Part shown: positions 22,201 through 33,053 of the stretch, piece after piece
Numbering within the stretch: position 1 is the first letter of the stretch
Layout of the letters: each line of letters starts with the position of its first letter
From: Lenisia limosa
Lineage: Eukaryota > Breviatea
Direction of reading: 5' to 3'
Length of the DNA stretch: 34,347 nt
Assembly: GCA_001655205.1 (NCBI GenBank)
Contig: LPNZ01007768.1
Coordinates: 1 to 34,347 of the forward strand
The notes under the pieces: generated by a model
Told to the model about the DNA's origin: nothing
Databases searched by the model: none
What the model saw: only the letters and a program-made list of their open reading frames with translations
Translations under genes and position numbers: made by a program

Positions 22201-24683
22201 TACTCGAGATGTGGCGTGCTTTTGTGGCTGTCTGATGGTCCATCTAAAAATTAAATCATCAGTATTCAAGTCTCACCTGGGCCTTCACAATGATTGCAAG
22301 CTTCTCAATCTCCTTTTCTGTCAAATCGTTTTCGACACCGAAGTTCTTGGCAAGATCGTAGGGGTGGCAGCCTGTTGGGACTGCAAGACGACCAAGCTGA
22401 GGAAATAACACAAAAACACACAGCGTTCAGTTTCTCGTTTACGTCATACATTATTGAAATAATCTTATCATTGATAGTATATTGAGAGTACTACGCAATT
22501 GCACAGTGGCCATAAAATGTAACAATTTATCACCATTCATAACACTCCCACATTTTTGTTTTTGAGAACCACATCAATATGCAAGATAACCGGCTTCGAG
22601 TGATCTAAATAGTCAATGGCAAATGGAATTGAGAACAAAAGGCAAACCAGTCTGGTGAATGGACACCATTGAGCGGGAAAGCGGGGGAGGAGGGCCAAGA
22701 GCCTGTAGGGGTCAACTCAGAAGTAATTCCAACCTTTTTGGGAGTTTCTGTCATTAAAGACTCCTTAGACGGAGAGTGCAACTTGTTTGAACTGATCGAT
22801 CGCACGCTGGACCCTCCTGTGGGTATCGACCTGACAAATGTTACGAAAGTCTCACAATCAGAACAGAACCAAAGAAGCAAAAGGCCCATTGAAACACCAA
22901 CGCTGCGCCAACCGTCCACTTTGTCCTGCAGATATTTGGCCGTTTGTTCCGGCGGTACTTCGAGCGCCCTTGTCGACAGTCGGAGCCAGCCTCCCACTAG
23001 TACCGGCAGAGAGTCGCCCGCCACGTGCCATTTCAGGGCTTGAGTCCGGAGATACCTGGAATAATCACGAAAACGCCAATTATGCCTTACGTCGGACTCG
23101 TCAGATGAACGCTCAGCCATGCTCGGTGGCGACGGCGGCGGAGACAGTTCAGGAAGGCTTTCCATCAGGTCCTCCATTGGAAGGGGAAGCTGTGCAGAGG
23201 ACATTCCCAAGTCGTGCATGTCATTGAAGCTGGCGGAGCATGGGGAAGACAGCTCCGACGGAGGAGAAAGGGGCTGCGGTGCGGATGGGAGGGTACTGCT
23301 GAGGAGAAGAGGATGGACATTGGACACTGCGGTTTCCGCAGAACTCTGAAAATATCACAGGGTGTGATTGAAAGCATTTGAGTAAGGATTAAACAAAAGT
23401 TCATAGCAAATAATATTGTCAATAAGGGCTGAAAAGGCAACATATGTATACTTGTTGGATTGGCACTTGAGGAGGCGAGGAAACAGCAGGGGTTTGACCC
23501 GGGGTCTCAACATCGACATTGGTGTCAAAGTGATCAGTGTCCACGTAGACTACGCCCGAAGAAGGGTATTGTCCGCCGGCGGAGGCTGAAAGTGCCACAA
23601 TAGCCTCGTAGTAGATGAGGCGACGACATAACGCGGTGTTACCGGAGTCCACTTCGTGGGAAGTGGGGCTTGCTTCCGACGTGGAGGCCTTGAGTTGTTT
23701 TAGATTCAGATAGCACACTCTTAAAAGCAAGAGTAACTTATCCCAACAAACTGGCTGGATATCAACTCTTAGGAATGGCAACCCAATTTCTTCTGCTGCT
23801 TCTCTGGCCTAAAGAGTTTTTAAAATTTGTATATCAATACGGAATAACAGATTATTTAAAATACACATCTACTCAATATATATGATACATCATATACTAT
23901 ATCATATACTATGATATATAACTATGATATATAACACAACATTCACAAAAAAATAGTCACCAAAAATCGTTCCCATGACCATCCACCTCATCAACACTCA
24001 ATAAGTCGCGGCCGCGTGAGGTGCCGATCAGCAGTCCTCTTGACCACGCCTCTCCGAAGGACCGCCAGTCTTCAAGCCATCTGCGGGTAAATGCCTCAAT
24101 GTAGAGAAGTACGTGGAAATCTTGATAACCATGCTTACTCAACACATGCAGTCTGTAAAGAGGCCTTTGATTGGAAGGAGAAGCAGAAGATGACGACAGC
24201 AGCGTCGGCAAACATTCTAAGGGAAGTCGGGATTAGTTTGTCTGACCGTTCTTGCTTGTAAAAGAAAGAAACAAGCATACATACACAGACCTAAAACCCC
24301 CATAAAACAAGGAACAAGGACGAACAGAGTTTTCAACTGACTACTATCACATTTATCAATACAAAATATATATCGATACCATACACCATACGATGTTACG
24401 GTTCATGATTTCGGGAAGCATTACCCATAAACCAACCGATCTGGCTTATATATTGAGTGAGAACCCGTCCACAAATGGACTGAAAGTGGATCCTGGTCAT
24501 CCACCTGCATAACACTGGACAGAATAGTATCACAACATGGATTGTGGTCTGAGAGGTGAGATAAAAGTGATTTCTGTACTTACCTGGAAGTTTACTATTA
24601 TTAGAGTTTGAAATGATGCGAGAGAGGGCTTCCTCATCACCCCCATCGCCCACAAGAACAATCTTAACCGTTTCTTGAGACAT
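19269..24683 (-). CDS. Ras/Rab-like pseudo-GTPase fused to repeated modules and an RS-rich tail
   Basis: I cannot name this protein. Start ATG 24683 gives MSQETVKIVLVGDGGDEEAL, the first strand of a Rab-like GTPase whose P-loop lacks GK(S/T). Further exons fit the fold: SVHLWTGSHSIYKPDRLVY in place of the WDTAGQE region, MFADAAVVIFCFSFQSK (about 24210-24165), WLEDWRSFGEAW, LLIGTSRGRDLLS in place of GNKxD, AREAAEEIGLPFLR and LCRRLIYYEAIVAL (about 23600). A Ser/Pro-rich linker follows (23540-22690). Then a module appears three times: VILHIDVVLKN plus GRLAVPTG...LAKNFG (22610-22280); IATIHVPIRTGK plus GALLVRPGDDSISSG (21790-21560); FKMTVPIGRG plus ERITVISGDSAHTIASSL (20420-20290). The C-terminus is Arg/Ser/Glu-rich (20150-19800: RSRSRERHRRRSEERRE), then acidic (DIFDDIWDGM), ending in an Arg-rich tail; stop near 19269. 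Single-gene status rests on continuous frames and short introns. A gap (20539-20605) lies in an intron or linker. Confidence 0.6.
19317..19322 (+). terminator. Possible polyadenylation signal of the DUF1749 gene
   Basis: AATAAA 105 nt after the stop at 19212. If used, the transcript overlaps the last exon of the convergent minus-strand gene. Confidence 0.35.
20539..20605. other. Assembly gap (N, 67 bp) 14 bp after an 11-nt C run
   Basis: N run inside the minus-strand pseudo-GTPase gene. The C run is 20514-20524. Coding-like sequence flanks it at a distance. Confidence 0.99.
23865..23945. repeat. AT-rich simple repeat in an intron
   Basis: Repeated CATATACTAT / TGATATATAAC words in the intron between the exons carrying LLIGTSRGRD and AREAAEEIG of the minus-strand gene. 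Confidence 0.6.
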
Positions 24684-25053
24684 TGTTTGTCTCTACACTC
24701 CTTTTTCCTTCTTTATTTTCTAATATTATTACATCTATATCTGACTGACAGTGGACAGACAGAAAAGGAACTGGAAGAATCTGGAATTTTCAACCAAAAA
24801 AGGGGAAACAAGATGAGTTGCCGAAACCCCACCTTATTTGCCTTTCTGAGCGGCCTTGCTTTTGCACCTTTGCACCGCCCCTCTCTTTAAACCTAAGTTG
24901 ATTGGAGGCACAGTAAGGTAGTAAGGTTGTTTAAGTAACACACTTGTTACAGTCAGTCACAGTGAAATTGAAGCCAACACCCCTCTCTCTGTTATCCAGA
25001 AAAAAACTTTTAAAACTTGCTACATCACACGAATTTCAGGTTGATAATCTATC
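24684..25053. promoter_or_regulatory. Divergent upstream region between the pseudo-GTPase gene (-) and TMCO1 (+)
   Basis: 370 bp between opposing starts, pyrimidine-rich on the plus strand near 24690-24730. No TATA box or initiator can be assigned with confidence. A bidirectional promoter is inferred from spacing alone. Confidence 0.45.
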
Positions 25054-26614
25054 ATGCTCTCAGGTTTGTCGTATTTCTCATCAGCATCCACAATTCTATC
25101 GCTTTTACCGTGTAGGATATTATGAGTTCATCCCGGTTATTCTTTTTGGAATTCTCTCTGCTGCAGTGGGGGAAGGTAAGCGGTCATGACCATATCAATA
25201 TAAGCAACCCCATTCCCTATACTAACTAACAGGGATATCATGGTTCCTGGTGTACCGCACAACGTCGTATCAATCGTTGAAGAGCAGCATTGAGAGGCTC
25301 CAGGCCAAAAGTGGGTGCTTTAAAGATTTGAAAACCTAATGCTTTATTATTTTTATTTGGGTTGTTTTCACACGTGTCAGTTTTTTTTTTTGCGCTATAT
25401 AATGCTGCATATTGATAATTGACTGACAAGTCTCAATGAACCTTCGTGTTCTTCGTTGATTCTAAAAGTTGGTCATATGAATATTCACTAGTGGATATGG
25501 GCAACATATTTACCTATTCAGTCAAAAAACTCAAGACTGAAGAAGAGACCAAAAAGAGTGAGAAGAAGGTTTGCATTTGGTGTTGTTTCACTCCGTTGAT
25601 GCCATGCTTTGTTCATGGTTCATTTACCTGTCTTTAGTTGAAACAGGCAGAAGACAGTTTAACATCAGACAACAGAGCAATGTATGTATTTTAGTCTGTT
25701 CTATAATACTGAATTCTTGGGCTCTGCTATTATCTAGAATACAGAAAATATCGATAGTATCCGATGATTAATTCAGTGTTGTTGGAAATAAAGAGCCCTA
25801 CTAGGATTTCCGTTTTATTTTCTAGGATGATGTTCAAAATGAAGAGTACAGTTGTTCTGATGTTTGCCGCTATCGGAATGATATACTACTTGAACCAATG
25901 GTATGATTACATTATTACCTTTTGACATTCTGATTCCGATAAACATGTACCAATTTTCAGTTTATACCTGATAGCTACAACACGGATCACTCAGTTGGAA
26001 CGTCTATTTTTTTTCTTGCAGTGACTTCAGTATAACGGTCATGCCTTTGTTATACCTTTTGTTTACAAATATAGTCAAACTCTAGAGGTCTATTTCGTTG
26101 CATGTCAAACATGCCAGCTCCTCACAATAGACCATAGCATAATTTGATTTTCTGTGCCTTTCCACTTATATCCTTGACATCTATCTTTTTAAGCACACTC
26201 TCACTATCAAGGTTCGGAGGGAGACCTATTCTCCGTCTGCCTTTTGAGCCCGTGTTCCCCTTCAGCTCGATCTCACACAGAGGTCTTGATGAGCTACCAA
26301 TGACTGTAAGGGGGCTTTACAGGTTTTCAACTTCAATACCCGTCATTATTATAGGAAGCGTCAGCCATTTTCCTCTACGTTCTGTCTGGGCTTGTGGCTC
26401 GTTCAAATATCAAGAGGGTGGGTGTTGAGTTCAAATATCAAGAGGGTGGGTGTTGAGTTCAAATATCAAGAGGGTGAGTGTTGAGTTCGGCTTATTTCGC
26501 GGTACGAATAAGTTTTTTTGTGTTAAGTTGTGATTTGCCTTGACCTTCCAGTACTTTGGCTTTGAGGAGCCTCCAATGCAAAACATCTTTGGCCTTCAAC
26601 CTCCTGAGAAGTGA
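25054..26614 (+). CDS. TMCO1: TMCO1 (ER membrane protein of the insertase/Ca2+ leak type)
   Basis: Oxa1-superfamily ER membrane protein, part of the multipass translocon and reported as a Ca2+ load-activated channel. Nine exons fit with consistent phase: 25054-25063, 25116-25175, 25233-25310, 25522-25568, 25638-25681, 25826-25900, 26212-26305, 26355-26417, 26552-26614, giving 177 residues against 188 for the human short form. First exon MLS; then membrane helix FIPVILFGILSAAVGEGISW, LVYRTTSYQSLKSSIERLQ (coiled coil begins), KKLKTEEETKKSEKK, LKQAEDSLTSDNRAM, helix STVVLMFAAIGMIYYLNQW, GRPILRLPFEPVFPF, helix SAIFLYVLSGLVARSNIKR, and C-terminus FGFEEPPMQNIFGLQPPEK. The tiny 10-nt first exon is supported by phase. 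The last intron (26418-26551) begins with a 28-bp tandem repeat that copies the donor site. AATAAA follows at 26645. Confidence 0.93.
26401..26490 (+). repeat. TMCO1: 28-bp tandem array; each unit carries an exon end plus 5' splice donor
   Basis: Units start at 26401, 26429 and 26457 (GTTCAAATATCAAGAGG then GTGGGTGTTGA or GTGAGTGTTGA), with a truncated fourth at 26485. The first 17 nt of the first unit are the end of TMCO1 exon 8 (SNIKR); the rest is the intron start. Donors therefore occur at 26418, 26446 and 26474. Only the first keeps the TMCO1 reading frame; either of the others leads quickly to a stop. Confidence 0.92.
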
Positions 26615-26644
26615 CTTTATCATGTTGGGAACAAGTCCTCATGA

Positions 26645-26650
26645 AATAAA
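26645..26650 (+). terminator. TMCO1: Probable polyadenylation signal of TMCO1
   Basis: AATAAA 30 nt after the TMCO1 stop codon, a normal position for the signal. Confidence 0.6.
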
Positions 26651-26977
26651 TGTGTCAGGATTTTTTCTCGAATATACGACAGGACTTAGCGTTATTGACG
26701 ACAGATGTTGAGTGTGTTTTTTGTTTTGTGTTATTGGCGTGTTTGAAGTGAGAACTGTTGAAAAACTTGTGGAATAATGTTAAGAGATTGTGGTGTGACC
26801 TGGATTAGACAGGAGTATTTCAATATTTCCATGAACTGATATATTCCTCCAAGGTTAGACCTCGTTAGGACTAGGGTTGTTTAAAGACCAACTGAAGCCG
26901 CTTGCAGCCGCATTGAGCACAGAGGTAGTACATGGAAAGTGCAGTTGTTAACAAGGGGGATCAGCTCCTGGAATCAT

Positions 26978-27415
26978 AAGTGGCGGTGTGCCGTGTACAG
27001 GTCATTTCGAGTGGCGGTGTGCGGTGTACCATTCTAGAACATGGTCGTACTCCCAGGTTAATATACTATATGCTATACTTGCTAGGATTATATTATATGC
27101 AGATTTGATGTTTATATACGACTCCTAGGTTTTTTTCAACAATTTTTGGGAAAATTCGACATAGTGACTTTTTCAAAATACTTCTGAGAAATGTGGGTGA
27201 GTATTGAAAATCCAATTGTAATCCAATTAAAAATTGCTAACACAAATTGATTGACGTGGTGTTATCATGATGGTTCAGTCAATTAAGCCCATTTCTTAAG
27301 ACGAAAAGGAGAAAAAAAAAAGGGGGTGGTGTACGGTGGTGTACGGTCTACAGTCTCGCTACAGTCTATTAATAGTGGTGTACGGTGTACAGGCCGATTT
27401 TAGTGGCGGTGTATG
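26978..27415 (+). repeat. Dispersed GTGGCGGTGTGCGGTGTAC-like repeats, about five copies in two clusters
   Basis: Copies near 26980, 27011, 27325-27348, 27375 and 27403. The first pair is spaced 31 bp and the last pair 28 bp, with GTACAGG and ...TTTAG words after some copies. The sequence between the clusters is unrelated and AT-rich. Function unknown. Confidence 0.7.
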
Positions 27416-27709
27416 TTTTCCAGGAGCGGATTTCCCTTGGTTGTTCACTGGGCACAACTCCCACAAAGATATTCTCGGTACGCCACCTCGCGCAAACTCT
27501 ACGCAACTTTTTCAGTCAGATACCAACAGCTTGGCGGAGGAATTATGCCCGGTGCGTACCGGGAACAAAGAAACGCTGAAAACGCAGGAAACCTCTTCAC
27601 AGGCTTCTTATTTTACATACTGATAGATTTATATATATTGATTAATACTACAGAACGGATTAGACAGAAAATGAGACCAAAGTGGAATTAGAAAGCAAAA
27701 GATCTTAGT

Positions 27710-30700
27710 ATGATTTGGCGGTTAATTGCTCTTCTCGCCCTCCTTTATATCACCTCAGCAATAAGAGTAACAACTGAGTGTGATGAGGTTGGTTACTAAC
27801 ATGTTTATGGGTTTACCATCAGAATTCCTTCTTCGACACCACTATTTTGACATGTGTTACTTGTGGAACGAATCAGATCTCTGACAGCAAAGGTAATATT
27901 GGATTATGTTACGTTGTTCTGTAAATCATTTTAAGGGGTTTTTGGTGAAGCATTCTCTTTTTTATTTCAGGCCCTGAAAACGGTTGCCAAATAACAATTT
28001 CTTTTTCCTATCTCAAGACATGTTAACCCCCAGGCGGGTGTCAATGCACCGCTGGTTATCGAGAAGAGGCAGTGACAGGGAATCAGGACCTGGCGTCAGG
28101 ATTCGTCTGTGTGGACTGTATTGCTGAAGGCGTAAGAGGAGCAGGCCAATTGTTGAGCGTCTGACCCCCCAGAATGCAACAACTCTTGACCGCAGCGCCT
28201 GCATGGCTTGTGGCGTGGCTGTGCCCCCTGGAGACCTTGTCAACTCTGCCCTGGACGCAACAACCAGGGACTGTAAGTGCCCCTCCGCAGATCAGATCCT
28301 TGGTGGGCTGCTCCTCACTTGTTGCTGTTCTTTGGCTTTCTTTTGCCATGTTTACTTTCCAGTCGAGAAAGACGAAGCAGGAAACTTTATGGCAGGAAAA
28401 TTGTGTTCAACGTGTCCGTCCCCTGGCTATGTCCTCTCATCGGTTGGCTGTTATCCTTGTGCTATCACGTTTCCATAGTTTTGTTAATTGCATAGGACCT
28501 CTATACTTGCAACCAGTGCCCAGACAGTCACATGATTTACAGTGAAAGTGCTTGCAAATGCCAAGATGGGTACACTCAATATGGAGACGTAAGCTTGGAA
28601 ATCTGGAGTGATAGTGGTCTTTCTGTCCTGACCCAAAAGACGTGTTCAATTACGTCGGAAGCGAACGAGGCTGCCGGAACCGGCGCCTTCGAAGTCAGCT
28701 ACTACAGTGTCAGAAGTGGGTGACTCTCATTATTGTGTTGTTTTGCCTCTCTAACGGGCTGTAGAAGAAGTGGACGGTAGTTTCAGTTCAACTACTGGTT
28801 TGTTTGGGAGCCTTTACCGTTATTTTATCGTCTCAACACAACATTGTTTTGAGCTTGTCCATGAGTGACCTCTTAGTGACTTCTCAAACGCTGACGGAAT
28901 ACATGGTGCCAGCATACCTCAAATGCAGGGTATAGTTGCCTCAGATTAGTCTTCTACACTGCTCCATGTCAGCTTACCTTTTAGGACTACTTCGACCGTG
29001 AAGCGTGCAACATTGTCGGCTCTTTGTGTGTTCTTCAGGTGAGCCAACTTAATAGTCTTGAGGTTTCATATTTGATCGCGTTATCGTTTTCAACCATTTT
29101 TTTTCTAATCCTAATGTGCCAACCCAAGATGGTTCTTTCATGAACAATTTCTTCACCCACTCCACAGCACTACGATGAGTCATCTCGAGCTTGTCAGTTG
29201 TACAGAGAACTGCAGGTATGTCCTTGGGTTTGTTGGAGGCTACTTACGCGAATCTGCTAAACTGAAACGGTTCTTACACCTACAGAGAAGTCGCAATGCA
29301 GTGTCAGGCTATGCCGAGTGGCCGCAGGGAATGCCATGGTTGTACTACGGCTCGGATGACTACAGGTGGGTTATGAGGAAAGTGTGTTGCACTGACAACT
29401 TAGGTCTGTCACGCAGGCGCAATCGATTCAAATGGACATGGCCTTCGAATCAACTGTTGGAGGCGGAAAGGATTTATGATGGATGGTACACGTTTTTTAT
29501 CTTTCAGAGCGGAAAGACGCACACTATGACGTTTACTGCTGCGTTGTACTCACTAAACGGCACCTTTATTGGGTACACCAATGTCACGGACGAACTGCAG
29601 TTGTGCGAAAGTAAACCCAGTGATGCGCGCAGATGGCTTGGTTTTGGAACCTCGTATTTCAACAAGTTGGTCACGCTCTATCTCTAGGTTGCTTTAACTC
29701 TCCAGATGCTATTTTGACACTGCCTCCCTTGTTGTCAACGATATGCTACCTGTCTTCATGGACCTCTGTGAGTACCACACTCCATTTGTTCTCACCCCTC
29801 AGACCTACTTGACACTTCCGATCAAACACTGCATCCGATCCCACTCCGCATGAAGCGGCTCCGGACCAATGGAGTCACGCCCAACAACGACGACTCCACG
29901 TCCAACGATCTTCTAGTCCGTCGGATGGTTCTTTTCGACACTCTCAGCGGTGTATCGGACCAAGGTCTTCAGGTTCTCAGAATCGCAACTCAAATTACAA
30001 TCACGTGAGGGAGGATGTTAACTTATTCAAGCATTCCACTTTGTTGAAAGATGGCTCATTGTTTTAACCTTCAGGATCGAGCTGCAACCGTCGTCATCAG
30101 GCCAGATCTACCCACCTATTATCGACCTAACATATGAGGAACGCTTAATTTCTTCAATTGATGTGGAGGGAGCGGAAGGTAGGAGGCTTTCTTCCCAGTT
30201 GTTTATACCCAGGTTCTGCGTGGCCTGTTGTTTCCGATGATAGTGAAGAGTCAGCACAGAGTCCTGAGGTATGCAGTTAGTAACCAAACCAAGGCTAACG
30301 GGGCAGGTTGAATTCCGTGTGGAGTACACCATGGACTTGGCGACCTTTTGGCAATGGGCCATTGCTTTGACTGTTATTTGGGTAGGCGTGCTGCTGCTCT
30401 TTACAAGTCTAGATTGCTTTGATCGTGGTCAACTTTTCATTTAAAATGGTGGCCTGGACAAGACGGTTTGTTGAAGCAATGTACCACAGTCTTACTTGGC
30501 AGAACGCACTCCGTCATGGGTCTTGGCTTCCTTGCCAAGGCTGTCGTCTTGTTTCTGGGGGTGGCGTCAAGCTGGCTCTTCTGGCTCATCTTCATGCTGT
30601 CTGGTTACTGGTAGGGTGTCCGTCCTGCTTCCCAATGATCACCCAGGTTCGTCTTTTTCAAGCTCCAAGCAGACGTTTTTGTCCTTTTGCCGACTGAGAG

Positions 30701-32777
30701 CGATTCTCAGGGCCTCATCATTATCCTGGTCATTTGTTTCATCGGAAAGGTTGGTATAGGAGATAATCAGTGTGATTCGTTATTCCTGATGTTACACCCC
30801 AGGCTCTTCACGTTGTTGACATTATCTACAGTCAGTCAAGGGCAGACATTTTCTTTATGGATTGGTGAGCCTGCCTGCAATGACCATTGGCCCGTTATGA
30901 TCTTACGCGCTCAGGGAGAAGTCAAGAGGTCGTTTGGTGGCAAAAGATGGGTCAGTTGGACGGCCGGTTCCAGTCAGTATCTGGAGATCCATCTTTATAG
31001 CCAACGAGTACACTGAACTCCAGGTTAGCAATTATTTATCTCTTAATGGTGAAACCACTCTCTCTGATGGTGTTTTTATTGGTTGGATATGACTGTCTCA
31101 GGTTCTTCGGCGAACTACTGTTGAACTGACGTTGTTCTTGCTTCTTTTCCTCCTTGAAGGAATGGGTAGGAAAGCGGTTCCACTTTTGTAACAGTTTTTG
31201 TCATAAATGGACAACAGCTTAGATATTTTACGCATCCGCAACTTTATTTTTTTATTCCTGCAGATCTGATCTACTGGGCCACACCCCAGCCATCCCTCGG
31301 CGACAAGGACCCTTACCCCACTCACCCAGTTCTACGTTTCTTTGTTGCGGCTTTCTTTTGGCTCCTTACAGCTGTGTTGCAATGGGGCTTTAAGGGAGTC
31401 GTCCTGTCAAGGTTCGAGGAAACAAACCTTCGACTTACTGTCTAGATTTGAAACGGAGGATGTTGAGCAGTTTGTCGATTTGCTCTCAGTATCTAACGTG
31501 TCTCTTCTCATTCTCACGGAGAAGTACCATGGCTACTACCTTCATGGTGGGTGGAGTACTTTCTTGTGGAGAGCGTCGCCGTTTTACTTTATTAGGGCGT
31601 TCTGTGCACGAAAATAGTGATGCGAACATGGAAGAAATGAGAGAACAGCTCAAAAGAGAAGAGGTTCGTGAATTTCAAAAACAACACGTTATCTAACAAT
31701 CTGTTCACGACTTTAGGATGCGCAGTGTGCGCGTAGAGGCCTGTTGCCTGACCAAGATCTTCAGACTTTCGAAGTTTACCTTTCAGATGTGGGTACTTCC
31801 TGCCGGTTTTCACACTTTAGCCGGTCAGAGACCATTACGACAAAGTGTTCATGTTCCTCCTTGAAGAGGTATGCCTTCTAACAATGCCATTTCTTCTTTC
31901 ATTTTTTTTTTTCTGCTTTGGGTTATTGTAGCCATTGTACCCGTTTGGGTAGTCGAGCGGTGGTGGGACTCTTCAAAGGCTGGCTCGGGCTTGTTTTTGT
32001 TTTTGTGTTTTCGACATCTGGTTTTTTTAGTTTTAAACCTTTACGCCAATATTCTCTACCGAATTTTCCTTCGCTTTATTCCCCCCAGGAGGCAGCCCAG
32101 GCCCGGCAAGACGTCCAGGGTGGAGCGCAACGCAACCGACGGTTTGGAGGCCCAGCCCGAGGTCCGATGGCGTATGGCTCGGATCGACTCATGCGGGCCT
32201 ACAACACGCTCAACCGCTTCCTGTGCTCCTTCATCGACAGGGTATGTGGAGATTATGAGTGAAGGACAGAACTACGAGTAATTGTGCCTCTTCTTTTCAT
32301 GTTACTTTTTGCCCACGCTTGTATCTGAGCATGTTGACCAGTGTAGACGGTTGAGAAGCCAGGGTTTGACTGGCTTGTGCAGGACAAGGGCTTCATCCAA
32401 CGAGTGCTTGATACAGCGCCGGACCTCCAGACTCAGCCCAAGAGTATCCTCTATAACGGTTCGGAGTAGTGTGTTGTTGATATGGATGTTTCATGGAGCT
32501 ACTGTTGACCAGTTTAGACAGTGACCGAGGGTGGACTAAGGCGCTTTTCTATGGCAACGAATGGGACCTGCTCATTTGGGACATTGTTCTTTACTCGTAG
32601 GTAACAAGGGACCGAGCCTTCTCACTACGCAGGTTGATAGACTATGTATACAACGACCCTTTCATGGCGGTTGTGGTGGTGTATCTGTTCCAACTTCTCG
32701 GCCGCTTCCTCCGAATGAACATGGGTGTCAAGAACATCGCCAATAAAACGCTTGTTGACGACAGGTTCCTCATTTAG
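27710..32777 (+). CDS. TMEM67: Meckelin (TMEM67/MKS3), ciliary transition-zone membrane protein
   Basis: Component of the MKS module that gates the ciliary transition zone; receptor-like membrane protein. Start ATG 27710 opens a signal peptide (MIWRLIALLALLYITSAIRV), followed by the Cys-rich extracellular region: FDTTILTCVTCGTNQ, CQCTAGYREEAVTGNQDL, ACMACGVAVPPGDLVNSAL, CKCPSADQIL, CNQCPDSHMIYSESACKC, CVLQHYDESS, MPWLYYGSDDY. Beta-rich luminal segments include LEVSLLVRRMVLFDTLSG-like coding at about 29900-29960, and EFRVEYTMDLATFWQWAIAL leads into the membrane domain. Conserved late motifs: FIANEYTELQ, LILTEKYHGYYLHGRSVH, MEEMREQLKREE, RGLLPDQDLQTFE, NRFLCSFID, and the C-terminus MNMGVKNIANKTLVDDRFLI with stop 32775-32777. 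Many short introns. Length and motif order match the family. Upstream is a 1.1 kb repeat-bearing spacer, downstream a convergent coiled-coil gene. Identity is firm; some exon edges in the Cys-rich part are approximate. Confidence 0.93.
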
Positions 32778-33053
32778 TCTCAGGTATTATGTTTCGTTAT
32801 TGTACAATATTGTTATGTTTTCTTACATTATCAATCATTATGAAAGAAGAGGAAGCAAACTACATAATATATACCCTACCCCACATAAATAACTAACCCA
32901 GGTCCAAGACCTACTCCTCAACAGAACCCGAGGAGGGTGCCAAAGAGGCTCTTCGCGCGCGGCGCGCACTGAGTAATCAACTCTTTCAGAAAACAAAAGC
33001 AAAAAAAAACACACAGGGTTTTGATAGAGAGTATTAAGATGGGTTTGACCCCC
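32778..33053. other. Convergent 3' intergenic region
   Basis: About 275 bp between the stops of meckelin (+) and the coiled-coil gene (-). AT-rich at first, then a short palindromic GC-rich piece TCGCGCGCGGCGCGC near 32954. No gene seen. Confidence 0.5.

Larger units (their letters stand above)
26615..27709. other. Long intergenic region between TMCO1 and meckelin, with GGTGTAC-type repeats
   Basis: About 1.1 kb, the longest non-coding interval. It holds the TMCO1 AATAAA (26645-26650), two clusters of GTGGCGGTGTGCGGTGTAC-like repeats (26978-27030 and 27325-27415), and a small perfect stem CCCGGT-GCGT-ACCGGG at 27548-27563. Open frames at 27336-27691 have no family similarity. Confidence 0.5.

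Noticed and set aside
22605-23327. Long uninterrupted minus-strand reading frame of 240 codons as a single exon
   Set aside because: A perfect 35-nt intron (GTAAGGCATAATTGG... to ATTCCAG) and further donor/acceptor pairs lie inside, and family-like sequence (HSKPVILHIDVVLKN) requires leaving this frame near its end. Treated as several exons of the pseudo-GTPase gene.
26900-27030. Possible tRNA or small RNA gene around the GCAGCCGC / GGTAGTACATGG sequence
   Set aside because: No cloverleaf with a TTCGA-type T-loop can be drawn; the region belongs to the GGTGTAC repeat cluster.
27548-27563. Perfect stem CCCGGT-GCGT-ACCGGG as a terminator or regulatory hairpin
   Set aside because: Only 6 bp with a 4-nt loop, no U-tract or neighbouring conserved element; likely chance.
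27336-27691. Overlapping plus-strand frames upstream of meckelin
   Set aside because: Three frames overlap with no family similarity, and the meckelin signal peptide starts cleanly at 27710.
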